From assembly GCA_963514095.1 (NCBI GenBank), contig OY741285.1:3222375-3286374 (forward strand): a stretch of DNA of 64,000 nucleotides, in the 5' to 3' direction. Both the position numbers and the translations under genes were made by a program. Under the pieces are notes generated by a model. The model worked only from the letters and a program-made list of their open reading frames with translations, did no database searches and was not told where the DNA came from. Of the stretch, positions 14,344 to 26,527 are shown in pieces. This DNA comes from Eutrigla gurnardus. Its lineage: Eukaryota; Chordata; Actinopteri; Perciformes; Triglidae. How positions within the stretch are numbered: position 1 is the first letter of the stretch; each line of letters starts with the position of its first letter.

Positions 14344-17158
14344 TCAGGGTCCTTGTTGCTGCTGTCCTGCTGCTGGACTCAGTAAAGCCTGGAAGTCCGG
14401 AGACAAGACCAGTTTGTGGTGGACGTTTCCCAACACCATCATGTCCCCAGTCCGACCTTCAGACAGACCCACGGACACCAGTTGCTGCAGGAGGAGACAG
14501 AGAGGTGGGTTCAGTGTTGACGGCGACAGAGGGGCTTTATTCCACTGAGGATTATATACAGTACCTGCAGGAAGGAGAACGCAGCTCCCTCAGAGACGTC
14601 CATGACGATGTGACCCAGCTTCAGCTCCACCTTTCCCGACTTCCTGATCTGCAGTTTACCCAGAAACCCCTCGGGGAGTTGTGACAGCACAGGACAGCCC
14701 TCCTTCCCCCCGGCCTCCTGAGGACACATCAAACCTGTTAAGTATCTGGACATTTGACAATTTTTATGCCACATAAATATAAAAAAATGCATTTTTGTGT
14801 TTATTCTGTGAACCTACTAGATGTGCAGGTCTCTTGTCATCAGGCCGGCCTTGCTTCTTGGCCGGCTTCTCTTCCGTGGATGCTTGAGGGGCGTCGACCT
14901 TCTGCCCACACGCTTTGCCCGGCATGCTGTCGGGTAACTGCATGAAGAAGAGCTCCTCTCTGCCGGACACGCTGAGATCCTGCAGCAGCTCTACCACAGA
15001 TGGCTGCTCTGGTCTGGGCAGCTCTGTTCTGCTGTAGGGCGGTCTGCTCTGAGCTCTGCAGGACGGGGGTCTGAACAGAGGAGGGTTCTCTGGACCTGCA
15101 GAACAAAGTACTGATTACTTATCATGTGTGTTTTTTTGCATTGAAGCATGTAAACATGCTTTAGTAGGAAAACAAGTATGCACCAGAAAAGTTGCAGAAT
15201 AGCTCCTCTATAAGAGTTTTCATGTAATCATAAATGTTTGTTGGCCACTTATTTTCTGCAATAATCCAAATTCTAACGGAAAAACCCTGTCGGCTTTTTC
15301 CACAGAAAACATTCTGTCTGCAGAAATAGTAGCAGCAATAGTCAGAGGTGGTTCTTCTCACATGTTGCGGTGGCTGTTTGACTCCTACTGAAGCTACTGG
15401 ACTGACACAGAGGCAGCTGGATGGGTTTCAGCTTGGCATCATTCCTCAGACCCGGGTCGTCTATGAACTGGAACATACAACGTTGTTTACGGTGAGCAAT
15501 GATGAGATGGGCCATTTTCATTACTATGAATCAGAATAAAAGGCTGAAGAAAGATAGAAAGATAAAGAAAGTTAAAGTAAATATTCTTGTATAACAATGC
15601 ATGAATTATCTATCACATATGTAAAAAGATGAATAGGAGTTGGTGGTTAGACTTAAAATCATGCTAATGTTGCTCTTTGTCTCCTGCATGTGTAAATAGG
15701 CAACTTCTAACACAGATAGCATGTCTAATAATGTGTTTCTTGTCTGTTATACTGCCCCCAAGTGGCCAAGAAAAGGAATGCATCATTAAAGATCAATAGT
15801 CAGGTTCCCATATGAGCCCAGGAAGCAGGTTTTTAATGTTCAGGAGGAACAATTACAGCAGGAAATGCTCACCTGACTTCATGTTTTAAGACAGATTTGA
15901 ACACCTTTGTCCTTTAAGCTACAGCAGCTGGCAGGAAGTACTCACATCATCCCTCTGTAGTTTACTGAGGATCTCATCTTCATCCTCCTCAGAGTCTTTC
16001 CTCTCTTTCTTCACCAGTTTGCACACAGAAGAGTTGGAGGAGTCCTGCAGGTCTGCAGCACCACGCCAGGCTGAACAGAGAGACGGGAAGAACGATGTCA
16101 CAAACCTCCGCTGTGCTCAAATCCCACCGGAGGAAAAAGGCAAGGTTATGAAAGAAAAGGGAAAAAGGTAAAAGTTGTGCACCTGTTTTGCGGACGGCGT
16201 CGGCGGGTCCCTGCTCAAAGATGGAGTGAGACTGGATGGTCTGAGGCCTCTCCCTCCTCCTCCCTCTGTTCTCCCTCCTCCTCTCATCCCTCTCTCGTCG
16301 CTCCTTTTTCGGAGCCAGGCGGACCTCTTCCTTTAACCTTGGGAAGAACCGGACCGGACGTTTATGATTAGAGCCTGAGATCGCAGATATATGGGTGTAG
16401 AAATGCATGAATGGCAAGATTAAAATAAACAAAAAACACAAAATAAACTGGGATAAAATCAGAATATGCTTCTGATAAAAGTATGTTTATAATTAGTCTC
16501 AATATGTCGTTTCTAATCCTCACACAATACTCACTAATGTATGGAAGCCCATTTCCAGAACAAAAAGAGAAACTTTCTCAAAATAATCTCATAATATTAT
16601 GTATTATCCCAAAATATTGACCTAGTAATGATTTAGTATATCAAAATATTGAGAAACTTTCTCAAAATAATGACTCAAATGTCGTCCTATGTCATCCTCA
16701 ATATTTTGTTATTAAGTAATTATCTGACAGTGGCATTAATGGGCTTAATTAACGGGGTTATGATCTAATTGATGTTCACTCACTCATCTTTGCTTTTCCT
16801 CACAGCGTGGACGTTTGGCTCAAAGGTTTTCTTTTTTTCGGGAGAAAAAGAACAGACAATGAATACAAAGTGATGTTAACACCAAATATTTCTTTATTGG
16901 GATTTAAATAAATTAGGAAAATTAATATTCATGTTTCCAGCCCCTTATTTTGGTGTGTCATCCATTTACCTTCGTCTTCTTGAAGACTCCCCCCAGGGTC
17001 AGGTCCCTGGTCCTGAGTGACGTCAGTCTTCCAGGTGGAGCGGGGGTGGATAAACTCCGGACCCGGCCGGGGAGTCCTCTTCCTGCGGTGAAACTCAGCC
17101 CGGTTCCGCTGCTGAGGCCGGAGGAACCGGGGACACCTGAGTCCCCAGCCTCGGTCAT
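14344..17158 (-). CDS. polr3d: DNA-directed RNA polymerase III subunit RPC4, 8 exons
   Basis: Exons on the minus strand are 17158-16970, 16830-16784, 16337-16183, 16070-15946, 15467-15362, 15095-14818, 14717-14565 and 14484-14344. All junction phases agree and give 397 aa; human POLR3D is 398. Family landmarks in order are LRTRDLTLGG near residue 50-58, a KERRERDERRR-type basic stretch, QTIQSHSIFEQGPAD, an acidic SEEDEDEILSKLQRDD segment, FIDDPGLRND, ELLFxQLPD-like EELFFMQLPDSMPG, GFLGKLQIRKSGKVEL, and the C-terminal HHKLVLSPDFQALL. RPC4 pairs with RPC5 in the TFIIF-like heterodimer of Pol III, which acts in initiation, termination and reinitiation on tRNA and 5S genes. The exon 3 donor is GTGCAC, weaker than usual but supported by phase. 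The exon 3 acceptor (CCCAAG) was chosen because the upstream alternative gives a stop codon. The gene converges with tfam. Confidence 0.95.
16560..16700. repeat. Short repeat relic in polr3d intron 2
   Basis: GAGAAACTTTCTCAAAATAA occurs twice, near 16568 and 16646, with AAAATATTGA words between. GAGAAACTTTCTC is itself a near-palindrome. This resembles a small decayed DNA element. Confidence 0.45.
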
Positions 17159-17734
17159 GTTGTGCCCCTCCCCCCTCTTCTTTTTAACGGTCTTTTAACG
17201 GCTGAAGGTAAGACGGCTTGTATTCCTTACACGTCCGGTGAAAACATCCCGAAAACAGTTCACCGTCGCGCGCAGTTTGAGTCGCGCGCGGGTTCGGAGC
17301 TCACAACCACACAACAACTTAACGACGACTTATTGCCCTCCATTTTGTTCGCACTCAAATCAAAATGCGCCAGAATGCAAAGCTGCACTCAGACAGAAAT
17401 GTTCCCTTTTTTTTTTTAGCAAACCAGAAGCACAATTTGGTTGCTAGTTATATTCCGCCCCGCTGAAATGCAAAGTATCCTTCCTCAAGGTTGGACAACG
17501 ACATCTTTGACCCATCTTCCTGGTCCCTCACCGCCGATTTATCCTCTCGGTCGGTCGGTGTTTGCAGAAAAACAACCGTGATGAGTAAAAACGTTAAAAA
17601 TGATCCTAAACCAGTAACATATGTGACTCGTTCCGCTTTGCCGCCCCCTCGAACCGGTTTAAAAGGATCTCTGTTGTTTCCTTCCGTTCCTGCTGCTGCC
17701 TTTGTTTTTGTCGAGTTGTACCACGCATGGGCAA

Positions 17735-17748
17735 CCACTAGAGGGCGC
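17735..17748 (+). promoter_or_regulatory. Full-consensus CTCF-type motif upstream of polr3d
   Basis: CCACTAGAGGGCGC fits the CTCF core consensus CCASYAGRKGGCRS at every position. It lies about 580 bp upstream of the polr3d start codon, between polr3d and the 3' end of the first enpp7 copy. It is not part of a recognised copy of the dispersed repeat. Binding is inferred. Confidence 0.55.
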
Positions 17749-17859
17749 TGTTTCTCCGCTGTGTGAATGCTGTCAGGCGGGCCAAGACATTATTTTACAT
17801 GCTGGGCCGTAATAACCTCCTTCTTTTCTCAAGCAGTGTACTATAAAACAATATTTGTA

Positions 17860-18160
17860 CAGTACTATGACTTTTAAATTATATTTTCATCATATTTTCA
17901 CTAAAGCTTCAACTCCATGGCCTTTTATGACATACTATACTATATCTTTTTTTGGACATATAATTGACTTCTATTGACATACTATAATATGATTTTTTTT
18001 AAGACATACCATACTTCCACCTTTTTTCGAAATACTACACTTTGATGTTTTTTTTTAACTAGTTTCAACATCTTAAATTTACTTTTTTTTTAAATTCAAC
18101 TTTATATTCTACATACTAAACTATGACTTCTTAGACAGTATATTATGGCTTTTTACTACT
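17860..18160. repeat. Degenerate 'catactatactatga' tandem repeat
   Basis: GACATACTATACTAT-like words recur roughly every 40-60 bp, separated by T-rich spacers (near 17931, 17977, 18003 and 18110). This is a worn minisatellite-like block. Confidence 0.5.
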
Positions 18161-18713
18161 TGTGTTTATTGTTACTACCTTCATAGAATACTTTGATAAC
18201 ATTAATGTAATGGTCCTCGTCACCATCACTTCTTGTGCTTAATATATCCCTTCAGATAAGATTACATTTTGATATGAGATCTAAGGAGGGCAGGGTGTAA
18301 CCGATTTAAAACATATTAATCTTCAACCATTACTTGGAAACAGGGACTACAGAACAGGATGAATCCAACAAAATCCCCTTAACTATTTTTATTTTCAAAA
18401 TACAGTTTACAAGCTGATGTTAAAATCTGTAATTTTTTGTGTGTACTAAAACTAAACCTAAAACTAAAGCTTGAGCTTCGGTAAACATGAATGAAAAATG
18501 ATCAGCTGGTCTGAGTTTGTAGGATTATTTTACATAAATGGATTTATCTCACAAGCAGGCTGCAGTTTGGTTATGAAGAAGACCTAAGAAGCTGGATTCT
18601 CTATCATCGATGAATGGAGAAGCTCTCCTTCTTCGCCAACAATACAGTAATAGGAATAATTCAAAGATTGTCCTTCTTTCTTCTTCTTATGTTTAGATAA
18701 ATGCCCAAATGCA

Positions 18714-20819
18714 TTATTCTCTAGTCCTTTTCAAAACGTGGTAGGATGTGCTAATGATGAAGACAAGTACAAGAAACGCGATCACTGCTGACAAAGCAAT
18801 CAGGACCTCCATTCCAATGTTCTTCTGAGGATCTGCAGACGGACATAAGCAGATGAGACACCAAATAAGACCAGAAAGAAAAACTTTAGATTAACATTTA
18901 TAAAGAGGAGTCGCCCCCTGATGGCCATTAGAGAGAATGCAAGTTTCAGGCACTTCAGCATGGGCTTCACTTTTCAGAACTGGAAGTTGTCGCCCCTTTC
19001 CATCACCCATTATCAACTTCCTTGATGAACTGAATTCATAGGAAAACATCGATGTAAATGAATATGTTTACGCTCACCGTCGTCTCCTCCTGTGTTTATC
19101 CTGGGAACCAGCATGTGTTTGGTGTTGTCCAGGTGTCCATCATTGATCTCAGGGTTTATCCCCAGTAGATGGCACATGAGAGGGTACACGTGGACCAGGT
19201 CAAAGGGGTCTACCATCAGGTTTTCCTGGAAGTCAGGCCCCACCGCCCTGAAGAAAGCTTTCATGTCCATGAGTTCGTTATCAAAGCCATGCTCTCCCTT
19301 GGTGGAGTGCAGAGGTAATAACTATATGGACACAGAAATCACACGTTATTTCTAGTACATAAGTATTAATTCACATCTAACGCAAAGTGGAAACTCCGGT
19401 ATCCTTATTTCTTACCCCGTTGATCACATATCCCAGGTCAGCTATGAGGATGATGGGCGGGAGACGAGGATGGTTGCCGTAGTGAAGTCTAGCTGGCATC
19501 TCCTCCTTTTTATACACATGAAGATGAGGATGGCCTCCTTTCAGAGCCTTGTAGACCTTCTCCAGCATCCCCTCTTTAGGAAGCAGCATCCCAAGGGGAC
19601 CATAATCCAACAGTTGGAACTGGATATCCCTGAAGCTGAAGCCAGGGATCCTAGAGAGGAAGATCTTGTCACTTCCGTCCCGTAGAACCGTAGTCATCCC
19701 GTGGTCGGCAGTTATGATGATGTTGAGCCGGTCGGTAAGGCCGTGGTCTTGGATCTTGTCCCGGATGTAGCCCACCGTACGGTCTATTTGCTGCACCATC
19801 AGACGACGTTCTGGGGTATCTGGTCCAAAATCATGCCCTGCCAAATCTGGTTCTCCAAAGTACAAGGAGACAAAGTCCAGGTCCTGCTGGTGGAACCATT
19901 CCCCAACCACCTTGTCGATGTTCAGCCTCCAGTCGGTCTCATTAGAGTGATCGTAGAAACGAGGTTCCACTTGACGAACCCTCACGGTTTCTCCTTTGTA
20001 GGTGGCTGCTGTGCCGGGGAAATGCAGCGACCCTGCTTTTAAACCCTGGAAGAATATAAAACACTTATTTTTTTGCATAGATGATAATAATATAGGGAGG
20101 CATGCAAGTAGAAAACAGATGGATCTAAAGAACCTGTCTCTGTGCCGTTATCCAGATGGGTAGACTCCCATTGTCCCAGTAAGAATCAACAAACTGAGCC
20201 ATGTAGTACTGCTTCTTCTCCTGAGTGGTCGTGTTGAACCACATGTTGTGGATGACTCCGTGATTCTCGATGTAGCGTCCTGATGAACGGGAACAAAAAA
20301 ACAAGTAAAGTGGTGGAGCTCGGGTATCTCTAGCTCTTCCAAGTGAAACGGGCAGGAATCTGATTTCTCTAGCTCTGTAGATGCAGATTGATTGAAGAAT
20401 GAATGACATGATGATGTTATTGGTTGAAGTTGGTTGGCAGTAGCTGGTATATGTATGCATGCATCATAGTTTGTCTTCCGGGGAGAATAAATCATTGGCT
20501 TTTGATCGAAAGAAATACCGTTTCAAACACGAAGCACTGGACTGTTGCTTTTACCTGACAGCATTGTGAAGTGTGAAGGGCTGGTGATGGTGAGGAAGGG
20601 TGGAGTAACGTAGGCTGCCTTCACCCCATCCTCGGCCATCTTATCCAGGTTGGGGGTTTCTACATCTCGGTCGTAGTCCCAGCGGAAGCCGTCGAAGGAG
20701 ATGAGCAGCAGCTTGTTTCTCTTGGAGCCGGCGGATACCGACGGCGGCTCGGAGTCCCGTTGGGGGGCGGCGGCGCTGGGAGATACAGCAACGAGGACGG
20801 CAAGGCAGAGCAGCAGCAT
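18714..20819 (-). CDS. enpp7: ENPP7-like alkaline sphingomyelinase, tandem copy A, 5 exons
   Basis: Minus-strand exons 20819-20555, 20279-20134, 20045-19416, 19321-19078 and 18832-18714 splice to 467 aa. ENPP7 is an ecto-phosphodiesterase that hydrolyses sphingomyelin to ceramide and phosphocholine, mainly on the intestinal brush border. Residues 1-18 form a signal peptide (MLLLCLAVLVAVSPSAAA). The alkaline-phosphatase-fold metal and catalytic set is complete: Asp43 in SFDGF, nucleophile Thr79 in TITSP, Asp204 and His208 in EPDLAGH, Asp251-His252 in TADHGM, and His358 in GEHGFDN. Spacings equal those of human ENPP7 (36, 4, 43 and 107 residues). The last exon encodes a hydrophobic membrane segment (VLIALSAVIAFLVLVFII) and a short basic tail, so the product is type I anchored. 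The gene is the downstream member of a tandem pair and its exons 2-3 are almost identical to those of copy B. Confidence 0.94.
18895..18998 (+). repeat. Dispersed repeat 'R', 3' part, in intron 4 of enpp7 copy A
   Basis: AAGAGGAGTCGCCCCCTGATG is followed by a GAGAATGCAAGTTT word and CTTCACTTTTCAGAACTGG. The same words occur in intron 4 of copy B and elsewhere in the window. It contains the CTCF-like motif at 18911-18924 (reverse). Confidence 0.75.
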
Positions 20820-23438
20820 GACTGAGGATTTACACCTTATTCTCCACTTGAATCATCTATATCTGGCCTCTACAGCCCGCAGTGTCCTAAAAGAAGACTT
20901 TACAGTTCTTCTCGTCTTATTGCAGTAGTATGATCCTCATTACCACAAGGCAAGTATGAGACTGGGTGGTGCAATGGTTGTATACACCCTCATTTAATAC
21001 TAACTATGGGATATTGGTCCGCCCTTATCTACCCATAAACATAAGTTTTATTCCTTCAGTTTAATGCAGTCATTTGATAGGGAGTGTGAAAAAAGAGAAA
21101 CTGATAGCTGAGAATAACCCTTTGAAACTTTGGACAGGTGAGATACAGGACATAACATGACAAGGTGTTGCTCCTATTGGTTGTATTATTATTAAACATT
21201 TTAATCAGATTAATCGCGATTAATCACCATTCGTAAATATACCCCAAATCCCCATTTTCTCTGTATATGGTTGTGGGAACGGACAATAACGGACAGAGCA
21301 GAGTAATATTAATAAGTAACCGTTTAACCGTGGATAATGGTAATGGTGATCCAAGATGGCAAAAGCTAAAATCACAGTCCACAAACCAATGGCTGTTGTT
21401 TTTTTCAGAGGATTGGTGGAGACAGCATTTCATTTGGAAGGAAGGAGGACTTACCATAATATAAAATACATAAAAAGTATACATGCATTAATATTTTTCT
21501 CATGCTTCAATGGCAGTGTTGGAAATAAACTCTTAAATTCTATTTTTACCAGCCATCTGTATATCCGCACTGTTGTGACAAACTTTGGAAAAAGCCCCAT
21601 ACAAAAACTATAAGTACCAAATATTGTATTATATAATATGTCCAGGGGAGAGGGTGGATCCTTTTTTTCTTGAATGGGCCGTTTTCAAAGAAACCCATTC
21701 CACCTCCTACAGGGAGAGAGAGACGGCAGAAAGCCGGCCAGGAAAAGCCATACAAGGGTTCAAAACGGCCATGGCATTCTTCCAGCCTCTTCATCATAAG
21801 TATCCTTCGCTATCAGGGAAGACCAGGGCTGAACCCTGGTCATGCATGAGGTATTAACGCCTCTCTGGACGAGTCAAATACAGATGCTTTCCCACTTATA
21901 AAGATCTCGAGGTTTTCGATCTCGAGCTCTGGCTTCCTCTCATCGCGGTGAAGCGTAGCAGTGAAGTATCACATCAAAGCGGGATAAGTGATCCCTCTGC
22001 TGCTGGCAGCTCCATCAGAAGGCTGCTGCCCGCTGACGTCTTTAGTGGACAGTTCCCTTTTTTTTTTTTGTTGCAGAAATCAATATTCATTACAACATAA
22101 AGAGTCTCCACTATTGTAATTGTGTTCCTATTTATATCCGCGCTTTGTTTCACGAAGTGCCTTTTGTCTTGGACGGTCTATCGAAACAATCTTCTCTTTT
22201 TCATACGAGTGTTTCAAACTTGGTAGCCGCCCAATCCGATCACAGTCAGCCAAAGAACGCTTTACAGTAAAGGAATCCAATAATTGACACTTTAGTGGTG
22301 ATGATTCAGTAGCTCTCTTTCCCATCTGCCCACACATTCTCTATTCTCCAGTCATAAGTCTCTCTGCTGTAATTTGAGTATGAATTAATGTTCATGCGAC
22401 ACAAAAAAACATTTTCTGTAGCCACAGCCCGTTTAATTAGTAACTAGTGTGCAAACAGGCGTTTAAAGATTGGCTCCAACCAATGACAATCTAGATGTTT
22501 TATCCTCGACACATTAAAAAATGTGATTGTGGCGGCCTCCACTCCAAACGGACAGCTGCGTCATTCAAACTCAACATGGTCAGCCGGTATTATCATGCAA
22601 CATCCGCACAATTCAAATCCAGGAAATGTGCATAAACTTTAAATTATCCAGTTATATCCTTATTTGTGCATGTGACATAATTCATAAAGGCAACTCTGTT
22701 TTCTGTTTGACACGTTAGAGAAACCAACAGTGAACCAATAAAAAGTCGAGCACAACAAAAAGGCTGTTGGGATATTTTTTTACTGTGATATTTATGACAA
22801 TATACACAGATTTACATACACATTTTGGAATGCATTTGCCTTATTTGGTCACTAATGCGAAAAAAGGAAAATGTTTGAATATGTTCAAGATAGACGTAAA
22901 AAAAAAATCAAGTAGTTGCCTCCCCAAGAAAACATGTTAAGAATTAGTCCCTGTAACCGTTGGTCCAGAAGTATATTCAGTTTTGTAATTAATGGAAAAA
23001 CATGCAAAAACAAACCAAATGTCGACATGAATTTTCAAAAACTGCTTTCCTTAATGTCCGTCTTTTCTTCACCAGCAGCACGTTTTGGTTCAAAGCTGTA
23101 GAAAGGAAAAAGCCACAGTACACTGTTACCCATTTTTTACATTTAAACAAAGTTTAATTGAATTTCAAAGTAAATTAAACTAAACTGTAAATTTAAATGG
23201 ACAAAAAACAGTAAAAAAAAAGTACTGCAATTAAAATTTACAGTAATATGCTGTTATTCAGTCATTTAAATACAGTAACAATACTGAAACTGATAATACA
23301 ATGGCAATAATGAAACTGGAAATACAGTTATCTGTAAAGCAAGAAGTAAGTTACAGTCAAATTAAAAGCAACGTCTTTACAGTGACATGGATAAGGGAGA
23401 CAAATGATAATAAATGTTAATACTATGTTTACAGCATG
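20820..23438. other. Region between the two enpp7 copies
   Basis: No supported exon lies here. It contains the copy A promoter side (20820-21150), an 18-bp palindrome GATTAATCGCGATTAATC (21208-21225), a hairpin GACCAGGG-ctgaa-CCCTGGTC (21821-21841), a direct repeat of GATCTCGAG (21903-21926), and a weak ATTTACAGTA-rich repeat relic at about 23130-23380. Copy B ends at 23439. Confidence 0.5.
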
Positions 23439-26384
23439 TTACCTGGATTCTGATCTGCTCCTTTTACACAAACTATAGGAAGTGGTAATGATGAACACCA
23501 TCACAAGAAATCCAGTCACTGCCGATAAGCCGATAACCACTTGTAACTTGGCATTTGTTTCTGGGTCTGCAGACAGAAACGTATTAGAAGAGAGGGTTAA
23601 CCATGTATGTAACGGACGGACAGACAGGGGGACTCACAGAATAGTCACACACAGAGAGGATGATGCTTTTATCACAAATATAAGTAGATGTTATATTCAT
23701 AGATTTGTTTCAAGCTTTAAAACCATCTTCCATATTATATAGAGCGACATTTTTTATTTACTTACGTCTGCCTTAAAATGTCTTAAGAGATAAGGTGATC
23801 ACGGTCTAATTATCACTATCCCGACAAAGTCCCTTACACTAACGTTCTGTATGTTGGTTTATCTTGGGTTGTCCAGTATATGACACCCTTTATCTGCTGT
23901 CTCAATCTAGGAGGAGTGATAACAGCGCGGTCAAGTCAAAAGTCCAATCATGTGACCATTTCAATTGTGGTCAAATAGCTGGTGTAAAAGGGTTTTTCAT
24001 GACTCGGCAGATAAAATGCGGTCAGGATGGGTTGTTGTTTTGAAAAAATAAATAAAACTGACATCTAAAGTACAAACGGCCAGAGAGAGAACCATGTGCA
24101 CCTGGATTGGACCTGACCTGGAAAGCAAAAATGGGCAAGGCACCAGGGAAAGAGCGCCTCCCCCACCACACAGGAGAAGGACACCTATCCCCAGGAATAC
24201 ATACAGATACATAGCATGATAAAAAAGAATAGTCCAAGGAACAGCCACATTGAATTAAAGAAAACTTGAAACATAGCGGTTGAAACCATAAACTCATGTT
24301 TACAATATTTACCGAGATAATAAATCTAGTGTAAGTATTTTCTCATAGACTTCCATGTAATTAAATTAGACTTCTTTTGGCAACCAGAGGAGTTGCCCCC
24401 TGATGGCCAGTAGAGAGCATGCAAGTTTAAGGCACTTCAGCTTTGGCTTTACTTTTCTGAACTGAACATTGACGCCTATAATCTGCTAAAAATGTAAATG
24501 TAACAGCATTTCTTACCGTATGTCTTGTGGACCAGCATATGTTTGGTATTGTACAGGTGTCCATCATTGATCTCGGGGTTAATACCTAACAGATGGCACA
24601 TCAGTGGGTACACGTTCACTGTCTCAAAGGGCCCGACCACCAGGTTTTTTAGGAAATCTGGCCCCACCACCCTGAAGAAAGGCTTCATGTCCATCACTTG
24701 ATTGTCAAAGCCGTGCTCTCCTTTGTTGAACTGCACAGGGAACAGCTACATATGGAAATAAACAGTGAGCTACAAGTTCATTATAACAATCTATCATTAT
24801 TATTTCCCTGGGTTCCGATGCAGAGATCCTACCACGTTATTATAGAATTAGAATTATAAGAGTGGATGCCATGATGTGGATTTTCTTACCCCGTTGATCA
24901 CATATCCAGGGTCAGCCGTGATGATGATGGGCAGGAGACGAGGATGGTTGCCGTAGTGAAGTCTAGCTGGCATCTCCTCCTTTTTATACACATGAAGATG
25001 AGGATGGCCTCCTTTCAGAGCCTTGTAGACCTTCTCCAGCATCCCCTCTTTAGGAAGCAGCATTCCGGTGGGACCATAATCCACCAGATGAAACTTAATA
25101 TCCCTGAAGCTGAAGCCAGGGATCTTAGAGAGGATGATCTCCTCAACTAGTCCGTCCCGTAGAACCGTAGTCATCCCGTGGTCGGCAGTTATGATGATGT
25201 TGAGCCGGTCGGTAAGGCCGTGGTCTTGGATCTTGTCCCGGATGTAGCCCACCGTACGGTCTACTTGCTGCACCATCAGACGACGTTCTGGGGAATCTGG
25301 TCCAAATTTGTGCCCTGTCAAATCTGGTTCTCCAAAGTACAAGGAGACAAAGTCCAGGTCCTGTTGGTGGAACCATTCCCCAACCACCTTGTCGATGTTC
25401 AGCCTCCAGTCGGTCTCATTAGAGTAATCGTAGAAACGAGGTTCCACTTGCCGAACCCTCACAGTTTCTTCTTTGTAGGTGGCTGCTGTGCCGGGGAAAT
25501 GCAGCGAACCTGCTTTTAAACCCTGGAAGAATATAAAACACCTAATTAATTAAAAAAACAACTATTCTAATACATATAATTGGATACTATACTGTAGATG
25601 TATGTAGAGGTATGCGATCTAAAGAACCTGTCTCTGTGCCGTTATCCAGATGGGTAGACTCCCATTGTCCCAGTAAGAATCAACAAACTGAGTCATGTAG
25701 TACTGCTTCTTCTCCTGAGTGGTCGTGTTAAACCACATATTATGGATGACTCCGTGATTCTCGATGTAGCGTCCTGAAGAAAAGAGGAAATGGATACAAT
25801 TTTGAAATGTGAGTTTGTACACAACAGATAAGATTACAGTGTGTATGATAGTACAGCATAATATGTGGATTCCAAATAAAACATGAACACACAGAACAAG
25901 AGACCATAAATTCATGTTTACAATGACTGAGATAATAAATCGAGTCAGAATTAGGGCCATTTTCTCACGCAGTCAGACATCCAAAGAAGCCGCGCCCCGA
26001 TGGCCAGTTAGAGAATGCAACTTAAAGTTACTTCACCAAATTTCAGCAACAAAGAATGTTGTAATTTTTGTGCCAGTAATTTTGTGTCTCCAAAAAAGCA
26101 TCAAAAAGGTTTATTTAAATAACTTCCCAAATACCTGTGAGCAGGGTGAAGTGTGCGGGGCTGGTGATGGAGACGAAGGGTGGCGTGACGTATCGTGCCG
26201 TCACCCCGTCCCGGGCCATCTTATCCAGGTTAGGGGTGTCCACGTCTCGGTCGTAGTCCCAGCGGAAACCGTCGAAGGAGATGAGCAGCAGCTTGTTCCT
26301 GGATCTTGTCTTGCCGTGAGGCGGCACAGCAGCACAAAAAGAGTTGCCAATGAGGCTGAGGACGGTGAGCCAGAGCAGCAGCAT
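23439..26384 (-). CDS. enpp7: ENPP7-like alkaline sphingomyelinase, tandem copy B, 5 exons
   Basis: Minus-strand exons 26384-26135, 25773-25628, 25522-24890, 24745-24517 and 23566-23439 give 461 aa. An in-frame ATG at 26444 would add 20 residues. I prefer the internal Met because it opens a clean signal peptide (MLLLWLTVLSLIGNSFCAA) and matches copy A. Catalytic residues are present: Asp38 in SFDGF, Thr74 in SITSP, Asp199 and His203 in EPDLTGH, Asp246-His247 in TADHGM, and His354 in GEHGFDN. The C-terminus carries a hydrophobic segment (VVIGLSAVTGFLVMVFII) followed by a basic KRSRSESR tail. Exon 3 is one codon longer and exon 4 is 15 bp shorter than in copy A. No frameshift or stop was found, so both copies look functional. 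Expected role: sphingomyelin hydrolysis at the cell surface. Confidence 0.93.
24245..24478 (+). repeat. Dispersed repeat 'R' in intron 4 of enpp7 copy B
   Basis: The copy runs from AAACTTGAAACATAGCGGTT through CATAAACTCATGTTTAC and TTTTCTCATAGACTTCCATG to TTGCCCCCTGATGGCCAGTA, and ends near the GACGCC word at about 24470. It sits at the same place and in the same orientation as the shorter copy in enpp7 copy A. Confidence 0.8.
25885..26042 (+). repeat. Dispersed repeat 'R' in intron 1 of enpp7 copy B
   Basis: GAGACCATAAATTCATGTTTAC, GAGATAATAAATCGAGTC, TTTTCTCACGCAGTCAGAC and CGCCCCGATGGCCAGTTAG follow the order of the other plus copies with more divergence. Confidence 0.65.
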
Positions 26385-26527
26385 CACAGAGGATCTACAC
26401 CTATACCGGACTCTAAACTTGTTGTTTGTGCAGGTTGAAGGCACCTCCTCCCTTGACCTGTTCTCCTATGATCTGTTTCCTCTCAGTATTGCAACAAACC
26501 GTTTTGAGGATTGGTACCTGATGAAGC

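Noticed and set aside
21821..21926. Small structured RNA gene (hairpin plus GATCTCGAG direct repeat)
   Set aside because: I compared it from memory with U1, U2, U4, U5, U6, U12, U3 and 7SK and found no match. Kept only as a note in the region entry.
26385..26444. Upstream in-frame ATG of enpp7 copy B as the true start
   Set aside because: It would place 20 mostly polar and basic residues before the signal peptide. The internal Met fits copy A and signal-peptide rules better, though transcript data could overturn this.
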